A stretch of 64,000 nucleotides of DNA from Galaxea fascicularis. Lineage: Eukaryota; Cnidaria; Anthozoa; Scleractinia; Euphylliidae. The stretch is taken from contig OX419341.1 in NCBI GenBank assembly GCA_948470475.1, forward strand, positions 28,791,900 through 28,855,899, in the 5' to 3' direction. A program made the position numbers and the translations under genes. The notes under the pieces were generated by a model. The model was not told the DNA's origin, did no database searches, and was given only the letters and a program-made list of their open reading frames with translations. This document shows positions 39,501-49,400 of the stretch, one piece after another (within the stretch, counting starts at the first letter, position 1; each line of letters opens with the position of its first letter).

Positions 39501-41129
39501 GTTTGTTGGCAAGGCCCTTTCAAGGTTACCAAAGTGTTAAATGACGGGCTTAACTACGAGCTAGATACAGGCAAAACACACAAGCAGCATCGAACGTATC
39601 ACATTAACCTTCTCAGTAAATGGCAGAGTCGTGATGAAATAGCCGCGTTGGTTATGCCAGAGTCCTCAGAGATGCCTCTGCCACATGAACGGGATGTCCC
39701 TCAATTTACGTCGGATGAATCATGGGAAGACGTTGTCATTTCTTACGAGCTATCCGAACCTCAAAAAATTCAAGTGAAGAAATTGCTACAGGAGTACGCT
39801 GATGTGTTCTCTGGAAAACCAAATGTAACGAACGCAGCAATCCATCAAATTGATACAGATGACTCCCCCCCAATCCGTTGTTCACCATACAAGGTCCCGC
39901 AAAGACTCGAAAGTGAGGTGAACAAAGAAATCGATAAGATGCTGGAGTTAGGCATAATTCGTCCTTCAAATAGTCCCTGGGCGTCCCCAGTTGTCATTGT
40001 TCCGAAACCAGACGGAACCATCCGATTTTGTGTCGATTACAGGAAGCTGAACAGCGTAACAAAAATGGATGCATATCCGATTCCGTTAATGGAAAGGATG
40101 ATAGAGAAGGTTGCTTCTGCCAAGTTTATAACTACATTAGACTTGACGAAAGGGTATTGGCAAGTTCCCCTTGAGACGACTACAATTGAGAAATCGGCGT
40201 TCATTACTTCAAAGGGCTTATATGAGTTTCTTGTGATGCCATTTGGAATGAAGACAGCACCAGCCACGTTTCAACGAATGATGTCAGACGTGGTACTAAA
40301 AGGTTTTCATTTTGCTGATGCTTACATAGATGACGTTGAGGTCGACACACCTTCTACCTTTGAACAACACCTGTTGGAACTTCGCCAAGTTCTAGATCGA
40401 CTCCGAGAATGCAATCTTAATGCACGACCCTCTAAATGCAAAATTGCTATGAAAACTGTAGATTTTGTAGGGCATCGTGTTGGCGGAGATAAGATCGAAC
40501 CTCGTAAAGCTCTTATCCAGTCCATTATTGAGTACCCCAGGCCAGCAACCAAGAAGGAAGTAAGATCCTTTCTAGGCTTGGTTGGTTACTATCGTAAGTT
40601 TATTCCAAATTTTTCTGAAAGAGCAGCTACCCTAACGGATTTGACAAGTGGAAAAAATCCCACAAAGGTGAAATGGCTTGACGATCACGAGCGAGCATTC
40701 CTTGATTTAAAAGAAGCTATTCAAAAACCTCCAGTCCTACGACCACCCCACTGGGATGAAGAATTTATTTTGCAAGTTGACGCTTCAAACAGAGGTCTAG
40801 GAGCTATTTTGTGCCAGAAAGGTAAGGACGGAGAAGAGCACCCAGTAGCTTATGCTAGTAGGAAGTTGCAACCCAGGGAACAAAAACTTAGTACGACAGA
40901 GAAGGAATGTTTAGGCATTGTGTGGGCTGTGGAGTTATTTAGGTATTATCTTTTTGGCAGAACCTTTAAATTGCAGACTGACCACAACCCTTTGGTCTGG
41001 CTAAACCAAGTCCGCGATAAAAGCCGAAAGTTGTTGCGGTGGAGCGTTACTCTCCAAGAGTACGACATGCTTATAGAACACAAGAGTGGCAGAAATCACT
41101 GTAATGTGGATGCTCTAAGCAGAGTTTGA
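36555..41129 (+). CDS. gag-pol polyprotein, pol order protease-integrase-RT-RNase H
   Basis: 1524 codons if started at the ATG at 36555, the first after the LTR; the frame is open back to an ATG in the LTR at 36345. Gag: SAP-like start (WSLEDLRTEANSR), a long Glu/Arg coiled coil, a capsid segment resembling the SCAN fold, and a CCHC knuckle (CFKCGKKGHMSFNC). Protease: VDSGCTRTLV. Integrase next: HHCC finger (38.6-38.7 kb), DDE core with IDIVGELP, VSDQGSNF and VERFNGTLKRM, and a GPY/F end (WQGPFKV). Only then RT (SPVVIVPKPDG, YIDDVEV) and RNase H (LQVDASNRGLGAIL, TDHNPLVWL). Integrase before RT is the copia order, yet the sequence is gypsy type; this defines Gmr1-like elements. All catalytic residues are present and there is no stop. 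Confidence 0.95.
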   Translation: MAAKDSGYDSWSLEDLRTEANSRSICFTSKDGIKTLASKLRVHDKLMANPGDVFTGGEEMEQTETEGNLTFEQRVQLQERELMMLELRRKMQMEEREAEKEKREYERQRAREEEERLVREEERLRILRSEKEQFAVREAERQYKSSNKPRFMKIREMREEEDIDDYFRIFEMTAKAQSLPESEWVGNLVPKLTEKAKSIYLEIPDPKCQNYHESKNIIIKAYQLTADHYRFRFRTSEKQPEEDFVQWGNRTRRYLNRWMEVAGAASDAEMILEQIMIERLLDAVSPELRAWLKEQKPTTAEELGNLANLHVQARKGPLVAGKYASFGRGQGFKQRKEMNVKKDVPPPESKHDSRKQNPVSPNVKNTRPEVTCFKCGKKGHMSFNCGRTRNPTSQGYLLCMTPLNSEKTEFPPCNVKGRIAGKPAEMIVDSGCTRTLVHKRFVSDDSLTGEKMTVLTAAGERLVIPLAWVEFKSEHGRHRELVGALDKLPVDCLLSRSSFGKTLSKQNVLDQWENNTSIHSLESNEAFVLTRRQKVLQEAQKQADEVVDRENALAVRNLSKKETKKEGLRKGDLPTLFEEPERGEIDEESPKGVVEESGMENLLLNILDRNRGQVIEDQRTDVTLDKARSKALQKAPEEGNSYFIENDLLMHRKFLEDVHDGVRYVDRVVVPEAYRNEILRVAHTIPLAGHMGSTKTLNRIEVHFFWPGISLDVRKYCATCPQCQLVARKMKSHRAPLNPVKPETEPFRKIAIDIVGELPRTTTGYKYILTIVDYATRYPEAIPLRNTSSKTIADALVQYFCRVGIPEELVSDQGSNFISNLMAQLYDQLGITKIQTSVYHPEANGLVERFNGTLKRMLKKFVRERVKNWDKFLPYLLFAYREVPCESTGYSPFELLYGQSVRGPLAVIKETWLEKHPSKESLVSHVLEIRRRLAMMQKAVQEHMTKTQRTQKRLYDVHSSKRRLEVGDKALVLLPTPGSKLEVCWQGPFKVTKVLNDGLNYELDTGKTHKQHRTYHINLLSKWQSRDEIAALVMPESSEMPLPHERDVPQFTSDESWEDVVISYELSEPQKIQVKKLLQEYADVFSGKPNVTNAAIHQIDTDDSPPIRCSPYKVPQRLESEVNKEIDKMLELGIIRPSNSPWASPVVIVPKPDGTIRFCVDYRKLNSVTKMDAYPIPLMERMIEKVASAKFITTLDLTKGYWQVPLETTTIEKSAFITSKGLYEFLVMPFGMKTAPATFQRMMSDVVLKGFHFADAYIDDVEVDTPSTFEQHLLELRQVLDRLRECNLNARPSKCKIAMKTVDFVGHRVGGDKIEPRKALIQSIIEYPRPATKKEVRSFLGLVGYYRKFIPNFSERAATLTDLTSGKNPTKVKWLDDHERAFLDLKEAIQKPPVLRPPHWDEEFILQVDASNRGLGAILCQKGKDGEEHPVAYASRKLQPREQKLSTTEKECLGIVWAVELFRYYLFGRTFKLQTDHNPLVWLNQVRDKSRKLLRWSVTLQEYDMLIEHKSGRNHCNVDALSRV

Positions 41130-41224
41130 GCTTGTTGTACGTCCAACTTTATCATCAGTTCTCTCCTTTTCCTTTCTATTTTTGCGTCGTCCCACCCCAA
41201 AAATAGACTTGTTAAGGGGGGAGG

Positions 41225-42244
41225 TGTCACGAAATTATTTAGTAGTTGTTTGCGTTTAGTTTAAGTTTTTGTTTTAGTGTGTTGTTTGGATTTTTGTCGT
41301 TCATTGTTACGTAACTTTGTTACGTAACTCATGTAACATTTAACTATTTAATATTTAAACATTCTTAGTGTATTGTGTAGTTTAGATGTATGTTTCAGGA
41401 ATTATGTAAATTTGTACAATTCAGCGTGTAACAGGTGTTCTTTCCAGTCACTTTCTTTATAGCGTTTGTTTTAAGTGTTAATTGTAGAAAAAATTACCAT
41501 AAATATATAAATGTAAGTTGTACAGTTGTAGTGGGTTGTTGTGTGTAGCAGTTTTGTCGGTAGAGGGAGTAAAGCAAGAAAAAGAGAGACAAGGTGAAGG
41601 GCCTGTGGCCAGAAAGAGAAAAGTTTTATTCACTATCAAGAGCCATTGGTAGGCGCCAGCCAAGAAATAACTTGCAATTGACGAAACACATTTGTCAGTG
41701 GTGGCGTAAGGATTGAGAAGAGTAACGTGCTGTGTGGCAATTGGGATCGTCCAAAGACCTTGTGCTAAGAAGAAAACGTCAGCTGTAAAGAAAAAGAAAA
41801 GGACGTAAAAGACGCGGGACAAGGTTGGAATCAAAGAGGAAGAAGAGGTTTGTGGTATTGGTTGGTGTGGTGTGGTGTGGTGTTGGTTAGGAGGAGACGC
41901 GGATAGTGAAACTGAACTGTGAACTGTTGTAGATAATTTGTTATTATTGTATAGGTTTAAAATTACTTAAAGTTTAGGTTAGGAATCGCAATAGTTTAGT
42001 AATTAATTGTATTAATTGTTATAGAATATTTAGAATTAGTTTACTTAAGTGTTAATGCTGTTAATATCGAGTGTTTTTTTTTTTATTATATATACTTTAA
42101 TAAACATTAGTTATTGTAATTCATGGTGGTGTGTTGCGGGATTGTGGGAAGGGGTGCGTGTATTCAGTCATTGTTAGTTTCGGTGTTATTAGTCTTTGTT
42201 TTGCCATTTCTATCGTCAAGGGAATTTTCGGGGCTTACGCCACA
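41225..42244 (+). repeat. 3' LTR
   Basis: Same length and apparently the same sequence as the 5' LTR. It follows the purine tract directly and ends at GCCACA, then CCCCC. Confidence 0.93.
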
Positions 42245-42379
42245 CCCCCATTAAAAAATCCTGGATTGGCGCCTGAGAATTGAGTAATTTATAGACCTGA
42301 GATGAACTTACAGGCTGAAAGTGGAAACTACTGTCAACCCTATCAACAAATTGAATGTAGTCACACTCACTGTTATCTT

Positions 42380-44085
42380 TATTCTAGGCAAGGCTAGGGC
42401 CAATGCTAGTGAAATAGTCATTGAATGTTTGCGCAATTTCTTCTGGTGACGTAACGCTATGATCATTATTAATCTTGCAATTGATTACCTTAGCATTATC
42501 CGCTTGTTGTTTGCGTTCGAGAATATCATTAACGGATTTCCAAGCCTTCTTAGGGTTTCCAGTTATATTCTCTATTTGCGAAGCATAAAAAGCACTTTTG
42601 GCTTTACGCAAAGCAACATTTAATATGATATTTCTGGAAGACCTGTACTTTCCCGAACTAACATCGTCGTTTTTTGTTATGGCTAATCGCTTAAGACGGT
42701 ATTTTATCCCTGCATGACATCCTAAGATAACCAGGGAAGGCTGGGTCTGTTTCTCACTCTTTTTGACCTGATAGGGGCGTGACTGTCATGTACGTCTTCC
42801 AGCAGCTCCACATTGCATTTACGTCAGCTTCATAAAAGGATAATTGCGCCCAAGGTTGAGCTTGCAAGTCTTCGAGAAAACTTTGACTTTTTCTTACTTT
42901 AATTTCCCTTGTTCTGTTGTACTTAGGTAAGCTATTTATCTTGCGAACTGCATAAACTGAATAAGGTTATGGTCACTAAGACCGACATGAAATATATCTG
43001 AATGTTTTGTCTTCTCAGGACAGGAAGTAATACATACATCCAGAAGTGATTTCGATAATTGTGTTATTCGTGTGGGCCTAGTTGTTAATTGCGTAAGCTG
43101 ATATTTCTCCAAGATTCGCAACAAATGCTTGGCGTCGTTATCAAGATTAGGTTGGTCTAATCAATTGCAGTTAATGTCACCTAAAATATAGGTTTCCTTG
43201 CCTTCATTATCTATTTGCCCAATCATACGCTCTATGCTATCAAATATCTGTACAGGTGCACTGGGCAGCTTACAAAATCCTGGTCGATGAAACAATGAAA
43301 GGTCTACTATTCGGTTTTGTTATTTCGATGCAAAGAGCTTCGAAGTTTTCCGGCACAAGGTCAGTTCTCTCAAAAAAACTTATTGAATAGTACTTTCTTA
43401 CATAAATGCACACTCCACCACCTGACCGATTACGATCATGGCGAACAATATCATAACCCTTTATGCAAACAACAGTATAATATTGGTCAAGGCCAACTTT
43501 CAAAAAAGGCCATCTTAAAACCTCGACCTTTTGGATCTTCACTTCTAGTCAACCCCGAGCAAATATCCTAATCCCTACGGTGAGAAATGTCTTCTACAGT
43601 GAGTAATGAATTCTGTACAGAAAGACTGTTGCCCTCCCTAGTAAGATGCAACCCGCCTGGATTTAGATGTTCTTCTAAGATGTTGCCGGTTGTGGGTAAT
43701 GATTTTCCACGAATTCTTCCTGCAGAATCGCTTTACTATCTTGTTGACAGATTTACCTTCCGAGTCCAGATCTTTCTTGTCTCCTCTTGTGACTATTTGG
43801 GGAGCAGGGTTGGCGTAGTGGTGAGAGCGCACGCCTTCCACCAATGTGGCCCGGGTTCAATTCCCGGACTCGGCGTCATAAGTGGGTTGAGTTTGTTGGT
43901 TCTCTACTCTGCTCCGAGAGGTTTTTCTCCGGGTACTCCGGTTTTCCCCTCTCTCCAAAAACCAACATTTGATTTCATTTGATTTGAGAATTTTAAATAA
44001 TTTAGAATTGTAAAGATTTGAATAAATACATTGTAAAGCGCATTTGATCATGTTCGGCATGAAAAATGCGCTATATAAGTTCCAA

Positions 44086-44116
<31 letters not shown>

Positions 44117-44290
44117 TTCAGAAATCGTGATGGTAATGTCAAGTATCTTGGCCACAACCTCATTTGCTAGGTTTACAATGGCCTCAGCCACCTCCTGCGG
44201 GGCTTGATCACGTAGATTATTAGCTGCCAATATGAAGAATAACTTCTTCAGGCTTTCACTCTTCCAACGCTGGCACCACATAATACTTCA
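42380..44290 (-). pseudogene. Decayed non-LTR retrotransposon (LINE) fragment
   Basis: Minus-strand pieces in several frames. 44281-44120: ILAANNLRDQAPQEVAEAIVNLA, as in an ORF1-type or esterase-like N-terminal part. 43542-43270: GGGVCIYVRKYYS and FEALCIEIT, apurinic endonuclease motifs. 43124-42936: VGLSDHNLIQF, the endonuclease SDH motif. 42611-42384: KSAFYASQIENITGNPKKAWKSVNDIL and FNDYFTSIG, the linker before RT. The RT itself is absent. Frameshifts and stops break it, and a SINE interrupts it at 43799. Clade not determined (jockey/CR1-like is possible). Confidence 0.75.
43799..44111 (+). mobile_element. tRNA-derived SINE with ATT-repeat tail, inserted in the LINE
   Basis: Head with box A TGGCGTAGTGGTGAGAGCGC and box B GGTTCAATTCC; a central domain (gtgggttgagtttgttgg, ctccgagaggtttttctccgg); a tail with gcgctatataagttcc and (ATT)n. 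Target duplication ACTATTT at 43792-43798 and 44112-44118. The central domain is shared with 11372-11612. May be a Nin-DC-type SINE (unverified). Confidence 0.85.
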
Positions 44291-44455
44291 TGTACGCAAC
44301 ACGAGCTTCTGGAAATCACTTCACGTAAACTTTATTTTCCAGTTGTTTGGACAGACGATTTCCATTTACAAATTTTAACATCGAGTCACCCAGAGTCAAA
44401 GTTTCAGCCATTCATCTGCTGATGGTACGCGAGGGTGTAGCGTTTCCCACACTGG

Positions 44456-44805
44456 TAACCACTCTCCTCCCACACTTGACACCACTCTCCTCCCACACTG
44501 GTAACCACTCTCCTCCCACCCTTGACACCACTCTCCTCCCACACTTGGCACCACTCTCCTCCCACCCTGGTAACCACTCTCCTCCCACACTTGGCACCAC
44601 TCTCCTCCCACCCTGGGAACCACTCTCCTCCCACCCTTGGAACAACTCTCCTTTCACAATTGCAACCCCTCTCCTCCCACCCTCAGAACCACCCTCCTTT
44701 CACAATTACAACCACTCTCCTCCCACCCTGGGAACCACTATCCTCCCACCCTTAGAACCACTCTCCTTTCACAATTGCAACCACTCTCCTCCCACCCTTG
44801 GATGG
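44456..44805 (+). repeat. 23-bp minisatellite
   Basis: About 15 copies of accactctcctcccacncttgg with variants (ggtaaccactc, ggcaccactc, and later a ctcctttcacaattgcaacc form). Pyrimidine-rich on this strand. Open frames on both strands here are produced by the repeat and are not genes. Confidence 0.9.
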
Positions 44806-44998
44806 TGTGTGCCGACAATTGAAGACGTGTTTTTTTTGTGTCATCTCAGTTATGAATTGTCCTTAAGCATTATTGAAAGAAAAAGGCAGATAAGATATCC
44901 GGCATTGTTTTGAATACTGTTCAAGTAGTGTTGGTACACTCGGTGATCATGTAGATCTGTCTGTTTTTTACTCTGTCTTAAATTTGTTGGCATATTTA

Positions 44999-45350
44999 CA
45001 GGGACTGCGCAGGGGGTGGGGCTGGGGAGATTTAGGCTCCCCCCCACTTTTTTTTGGCGGATTAAATCACTATTTCTTTTGGAAACGCTGCCTTTTCCTG
45101 ATTTGTCCATTTCGATCTAATTTAGTTTTTTCGAGAGTTTTCTCGTACAAACACGGCCGGCCGGGATGAGGCAGTTTGTCGTTCGCTAGGTTTGTTGTTG
45201 AACAGACGGAAAATGATCCATTTCTAGCCATTTCAGAAGACTTAAATATCAAATTTTCCCGGAGGAGCATGCCCCCGGACACCCCTAGTTGGCTCACGCT
45301 TACGCGTTCGCATTAGCTCCCCCACTCCAAAATCCGCCCCCCAGTCCCTG
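44999..45350. mobile_element. Short element with CAGGGACTG ends (hAT-like MITE)
   Basis: CAGGGACTG at 44999 and its complement CAGTCCCTG ending at 45350, each adjoining a GC-rich run; ATTTA occurs beside both ends. The interior has gagcatgcccccggacacccc, shared with the remnant at 2025-2075 in the ADP/ATP carrier intron. About 350 bp, no protein. The next kilobase (45351-46230) shows nothing I can name. Confidence 0.55.
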
Positions 45351-46230
45351 ATTTAACTGTGTTTCTGTTGACTGAGAATCTGATAGTTAAATGCTAATTA
45401 CATTCACAAATGTTATTGAAAACAAAATAAATTTGATATCAACTAGCAATGCTCTACAGTGCGTTTTTCAGTTTCTTTCCTTACGTTACATATTTGTGCT
45501 TGCATTTTTTTAGTTTCGTTTAATTTTTTCAAGTTCCAGCGTCTACTTAGACCTTGTGTATCAACGCATCCTTTAAACGGTAAGACAAGTTTTATCGAAA
45601 TTGTAATCGGAGCGTAGATGCTTGTATAGTTTGCAATCCTTCCCTCCCAGGAAATTTTTACTTTTAAGAGCACGGAGATGCCATTTCTCACGTTCTCCAG
45701 AGAACAGTTTCCAGTTTCACGTTTCAGTTTCACGCAGAAAGAAACAAAACAAAGTAAATGCTGCCGTGGAATTTATTCTACTCATGATCGCTGATTACAG
45801 CCTCACCTTAGAGTTAAAAAAGACAAAAAAAATTGAATCACACTCAAGCCAGTTACTACACAGATAACCGTTGCTATGTTTCCGCGTCCCGCCCACTTCT
45901 ACAGATATTAAAAAAACCTTTCATCGGCGTGACTGATCTAACAGAAAACATTTGGTACTTTACTAAACGATCTCTAATAGCAAAAAACTAAATCCTAAAA
46001 TCAGAAACCAAGCTTAATCAAATTCCCACACGCTATGGATGCCACATACTTAACTGGAAAGCCTCGTGTGATTAGCCTCACCTACGGACAAACTAGTGTA
46101 ACCCGGATAACACTGACTGATCTGTTCGATGATTTTTTAGGTCGAACTTTCTGGCAGAAATTTTCAGCGAACAGGAACTTATTTGCCTTAATTCTGAGTT
46201 GTTGTTAGCTCATCAGAACTCCTCGCCGGT

Positions 46231-46236
46231 TTTATT
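46231..46236 (-). terminator. Candidate polyadenylation signal of the galaxin-like gene
   Basis: AATAAA on the minus strand about 230 bases after the stop codon at 46466. Confidence 0.45.
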
Positions 46237-46465
46237 TTGCACACGTTCTTCAGTGCTCCCCTTAAGCAAAAAAAGTAGTTTTGTTAGTAATGACAAAATG
46301 ATCAGGCAATATTTCATCAAACAATACCGCTAGTCTCCCTAACAATTATACCAGAATTTCTGAACTCAATTCGAATCACGATCTCACCCCAAACTACAAT
46401 TACAAGCCAAGGCTTGATCATTGCATACCCTACTTAACGGCAGCTAATCCAAATCCCGCACTCCG

Positions 46466-49400
46466 CTACCCACGACGGCAGGATCTCCACTTAGATATGA
46501 CTCGGCCATAACAGCACTTTTTGCTTCGCCGGTAGTACCTATATCTTCCACCACAGCATCCATAGGTACGTGGGTTGTACCTATACAAGCCACATCGTCG
46601 GTAACGAACACAGGTAGATCTTTTGGGGATGACACGACTGTAACAGCACTTCTGGCTCCTCTTGTAGTATGTTCGTCTACCATTGCAGCATCCATGGGTC
46701 AATGGATTGTACCTGTAAAAGCCACATCGACGATAGCGTACACAGGTGGAACTTTTGCGGATGACACGATTGTAACAGCACTTCTGACTCGTCTTGTAGT
46801 ATGTTCGTCTACCATTGCAGCATCCATGGGTCAAGGGATTGTACCTGTAAAAGCCACATCGACGATAGCGTACACAGATGGAACTTTTGCGGATGACACG
46901 ATTGTAACAGCACTTCTGACTCGTCTTGTAGTATGTTCGTCTACCATTGCAGCATCCATGGGTCAATGGATTGTACCTGTAAAAGCCACATCGACGATAG
47001 CGTACACAGGTGGAACTTTTGCGGATGACACGATTGTAACAGCACTTCTGACTCGTCTTGTAGTATGTTCGTCTACCATTGCAGCATCCATGGGTCAATG
47101 GATTGTACCTGTAAAAGCCACATCGACGATAGCGTACACAGATGGAACTTTTGCGGATGACACGATTGTAACAGCACTTCTGACTCGTCTTGTAGTATGT
47201 TCGTCTACCATTGCAGCATCCATGGGTCAATGGATTGTACCTGTAAAAGCCACATCGACGATAGCGTACACAGATGGAACTTTTGCGGATGACACGATTG
47301 TAACAGCACTTCTGACTCGTCTTGTAGTATGTTCGTCTACCATTGCAGCATCCATGGGTCAATGGATTGTACCTGTAAAAGCCACATCGACGATAGCGTA
47401 CACAGGTGGAACTTTTGCGGATGACACGATTGTAACAGCACTTCTGACTCGTCTTGTAGTATGTTCGTCTACCATTGCAGCATCCATGGGTCAATGGATT
47501 GTACCTGTAAAAGCCACATCGACGATAGCGTACACAGGTGGAACTTTTGCGGATGACACGATTGTAACAGCACTTCTGACTCGTCTTGTAGTATGTTCGT
47601 CTACCATTGCAGCATCCATGGGTCAATGGATTGTACCTGTAAAAGCCACATCGACGATAGCGTACACAGGTGGAACTTTTGCGGATGACACGATTGTAAC
47701 AGCACTTCTGACTCGTCTTGTAGTATGTTCGTCTACCATTGCAGCATCCATGGGTCAATGGATTGTACCTGTAAAAGCCACATCGACGATAGCGTACACA
47801 GGTGGAACTTTTGCGGATGACACGATTGTAACAGCACTTCTGACTCGTCTTGTAGTATGTTCGTCTACCATTGCAGCATCCATGGGTCAATGGATTGTAC
47901 CTGTAAAAGCCACATCGACGATAGCGTACACAGGTGGTACTTTTGCTGATGACACGATTGTAACAACACTTCTGGCTCCTCTTGTAGTATCTTTGTTTAC
48001 CATTGCAGCATCCATGGGTCAATGGATTGTAGCTGTATGAGCCACATCGGCGATAGCGTACACAGGTGGAACGTTTGGGGATGACACGCTTGTAGCAGCA
48101 CTTCTGACTCCTCTTGTAGTATCTTTGTTTACCATTGCAGCATCCATGGGTGAATGGATTGTAACTGAAAAGGCCACATCTGAGAATTGATATCTGGCGT
48201 GTGGAGATATTCTCAGTTAGGAAGTTTCCTATGGACTTTTTTTCTTGGTCTTCTAGTGCTTTTGGAAGGAAAGTGGAGAAAATTACAGTTAAACTAATCA
48301 TTCGTGTATTTTCATTATAGGATGCTATAGGTTAATTGATTTATGTGTTTTCGTAGAACAATCTTAAGAAATCTCAAGAATAGAGACAGAGACAAAATCG
48401 TAAATTGTAAGTTCTTAGTGAGTTTAAAGCGCTTATTTTTTGCAAGATGGAAACTTTTTCGAGAAGCCTAATATTTAACGCTTGAAGTCTGATGCTAATA
48501 AATTTTACCACAGGTACCCCAAGCTCACAGGAAGTAATCATTGCATTAACGAAAATTTTAAGGAGGTGTATGGGAAATATACTAACTGTTTTAGAGGCCA
48601 AAGTTACGAACTTTGCAGCTATAAAAACTACTTACCTGAGTCCGTCTGTGGGTCGTTTTTGTCTTGTGTGGTATTTCTTGTCGATTTGAGGTGTTGGAGT
48701 TTCGATTTCATGGGCCTCTACTTTTTTAAGATGTCGCCTTAAATCGACGGAAAAACCTCGCTGGGCACAAAACGACTCTCAGAGGAGCTCGTGTGAGTAA
48801 TTTTTATTGCTGCACAGTTCGTAATTTTTGCTTCTAAAACGCCGGGATAGTTTATTTCCCATCCAAATCCTTATAATTTTCGTTATTGTGCAAAAATTCC
48901 AGATACCCGTGATTAGAATGAAGACGTTCCTTGAGCCCTGTAGTCTTCGTTATTTTACGTGAGCTTGTTCAAATACCTAAGGTGCTGTCCACGCCATTGG
49001 CTTTCTTTTCAACGTCCCCAAGATTTTCAGGATCTCCATAGTCGTTCTTATCTTTCATTCCTTCCTTATCGTCTTCCGCGCTTTGGTCTGCTGGAGAATA
49101 AAACAATTTCAAATTGTATTTTGTTATGAAAGTGAGCATAAGGCCTAAACTGAATGTATTCGGAACGGAGGATAATTTTTTGTACGTTGTAATCAATTTT
49201 TTTAAACTATTTAAGACGTTATATGATTTAAATTGATGCTTTTAAGGTGGCTCAAAACAGTTTCCAACATTTTCCAAGACGTAGATTTTGATGGGTCATT
49301 ATTTCCACTCTTTATCAGTTGATGCTATAATCATGGTATCAAAAAACTGCCCAATCATTTGAACCCCATGTACAGAATTTATTTAAACTTTGCCAAAAGT

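Larger units (their letters stand above)
35447..42244 (+). mobile_element. LTR retrotransposon, Ty3/gypsy, Gmr1-like, full length
   Basis: 6798 bp: LTR 35447-36466, internal region 36467-41224, LTR 41225-42244. The LTRs run TGTCACG...GCCACA and are 1020 bp each; they look identical wherever I compared them. The flanks give a CCCCC duplication. The primer-binding region starts at 36467 (tttttggtgtcaggagtggg); a purine tract (aaggggggagg, 41214-41224) precedes the 3' LTR. One open frame covers gag and pol. No envelope gene. All this indicates a recent insertion. Confidence 0.95.
35284..42275. mobile_element. Short hAT-like inverted-repeat element, split by an LTR retrotransposon
   Basis: The left end CAGGGGCGGATCCAGG (35284-35299) pairs with the right end CCTGGATTGGCGCCTG (42260-42275). 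Without the LTR element and one CCCCC it would be about 190 bp: a MITE with CAGGG-type ends as in hAT elements. No certain target duplication is seen at its outer edges. Confidence 0.65.

Noticed and set aside
44347..44913. Pro/Ser/His-rich protein gene in the minisatellite (either strand)
   Set aside because: All three frames on one strand and some on the other are open only because of the 23-bp repeat; no start context or domain.
46694..48040. Plus-strand repeat protein gene
   Set aside because: Antisense to the galaxin-like exon; no cysteine or domain logic, and openness follows from the 132-bp period.
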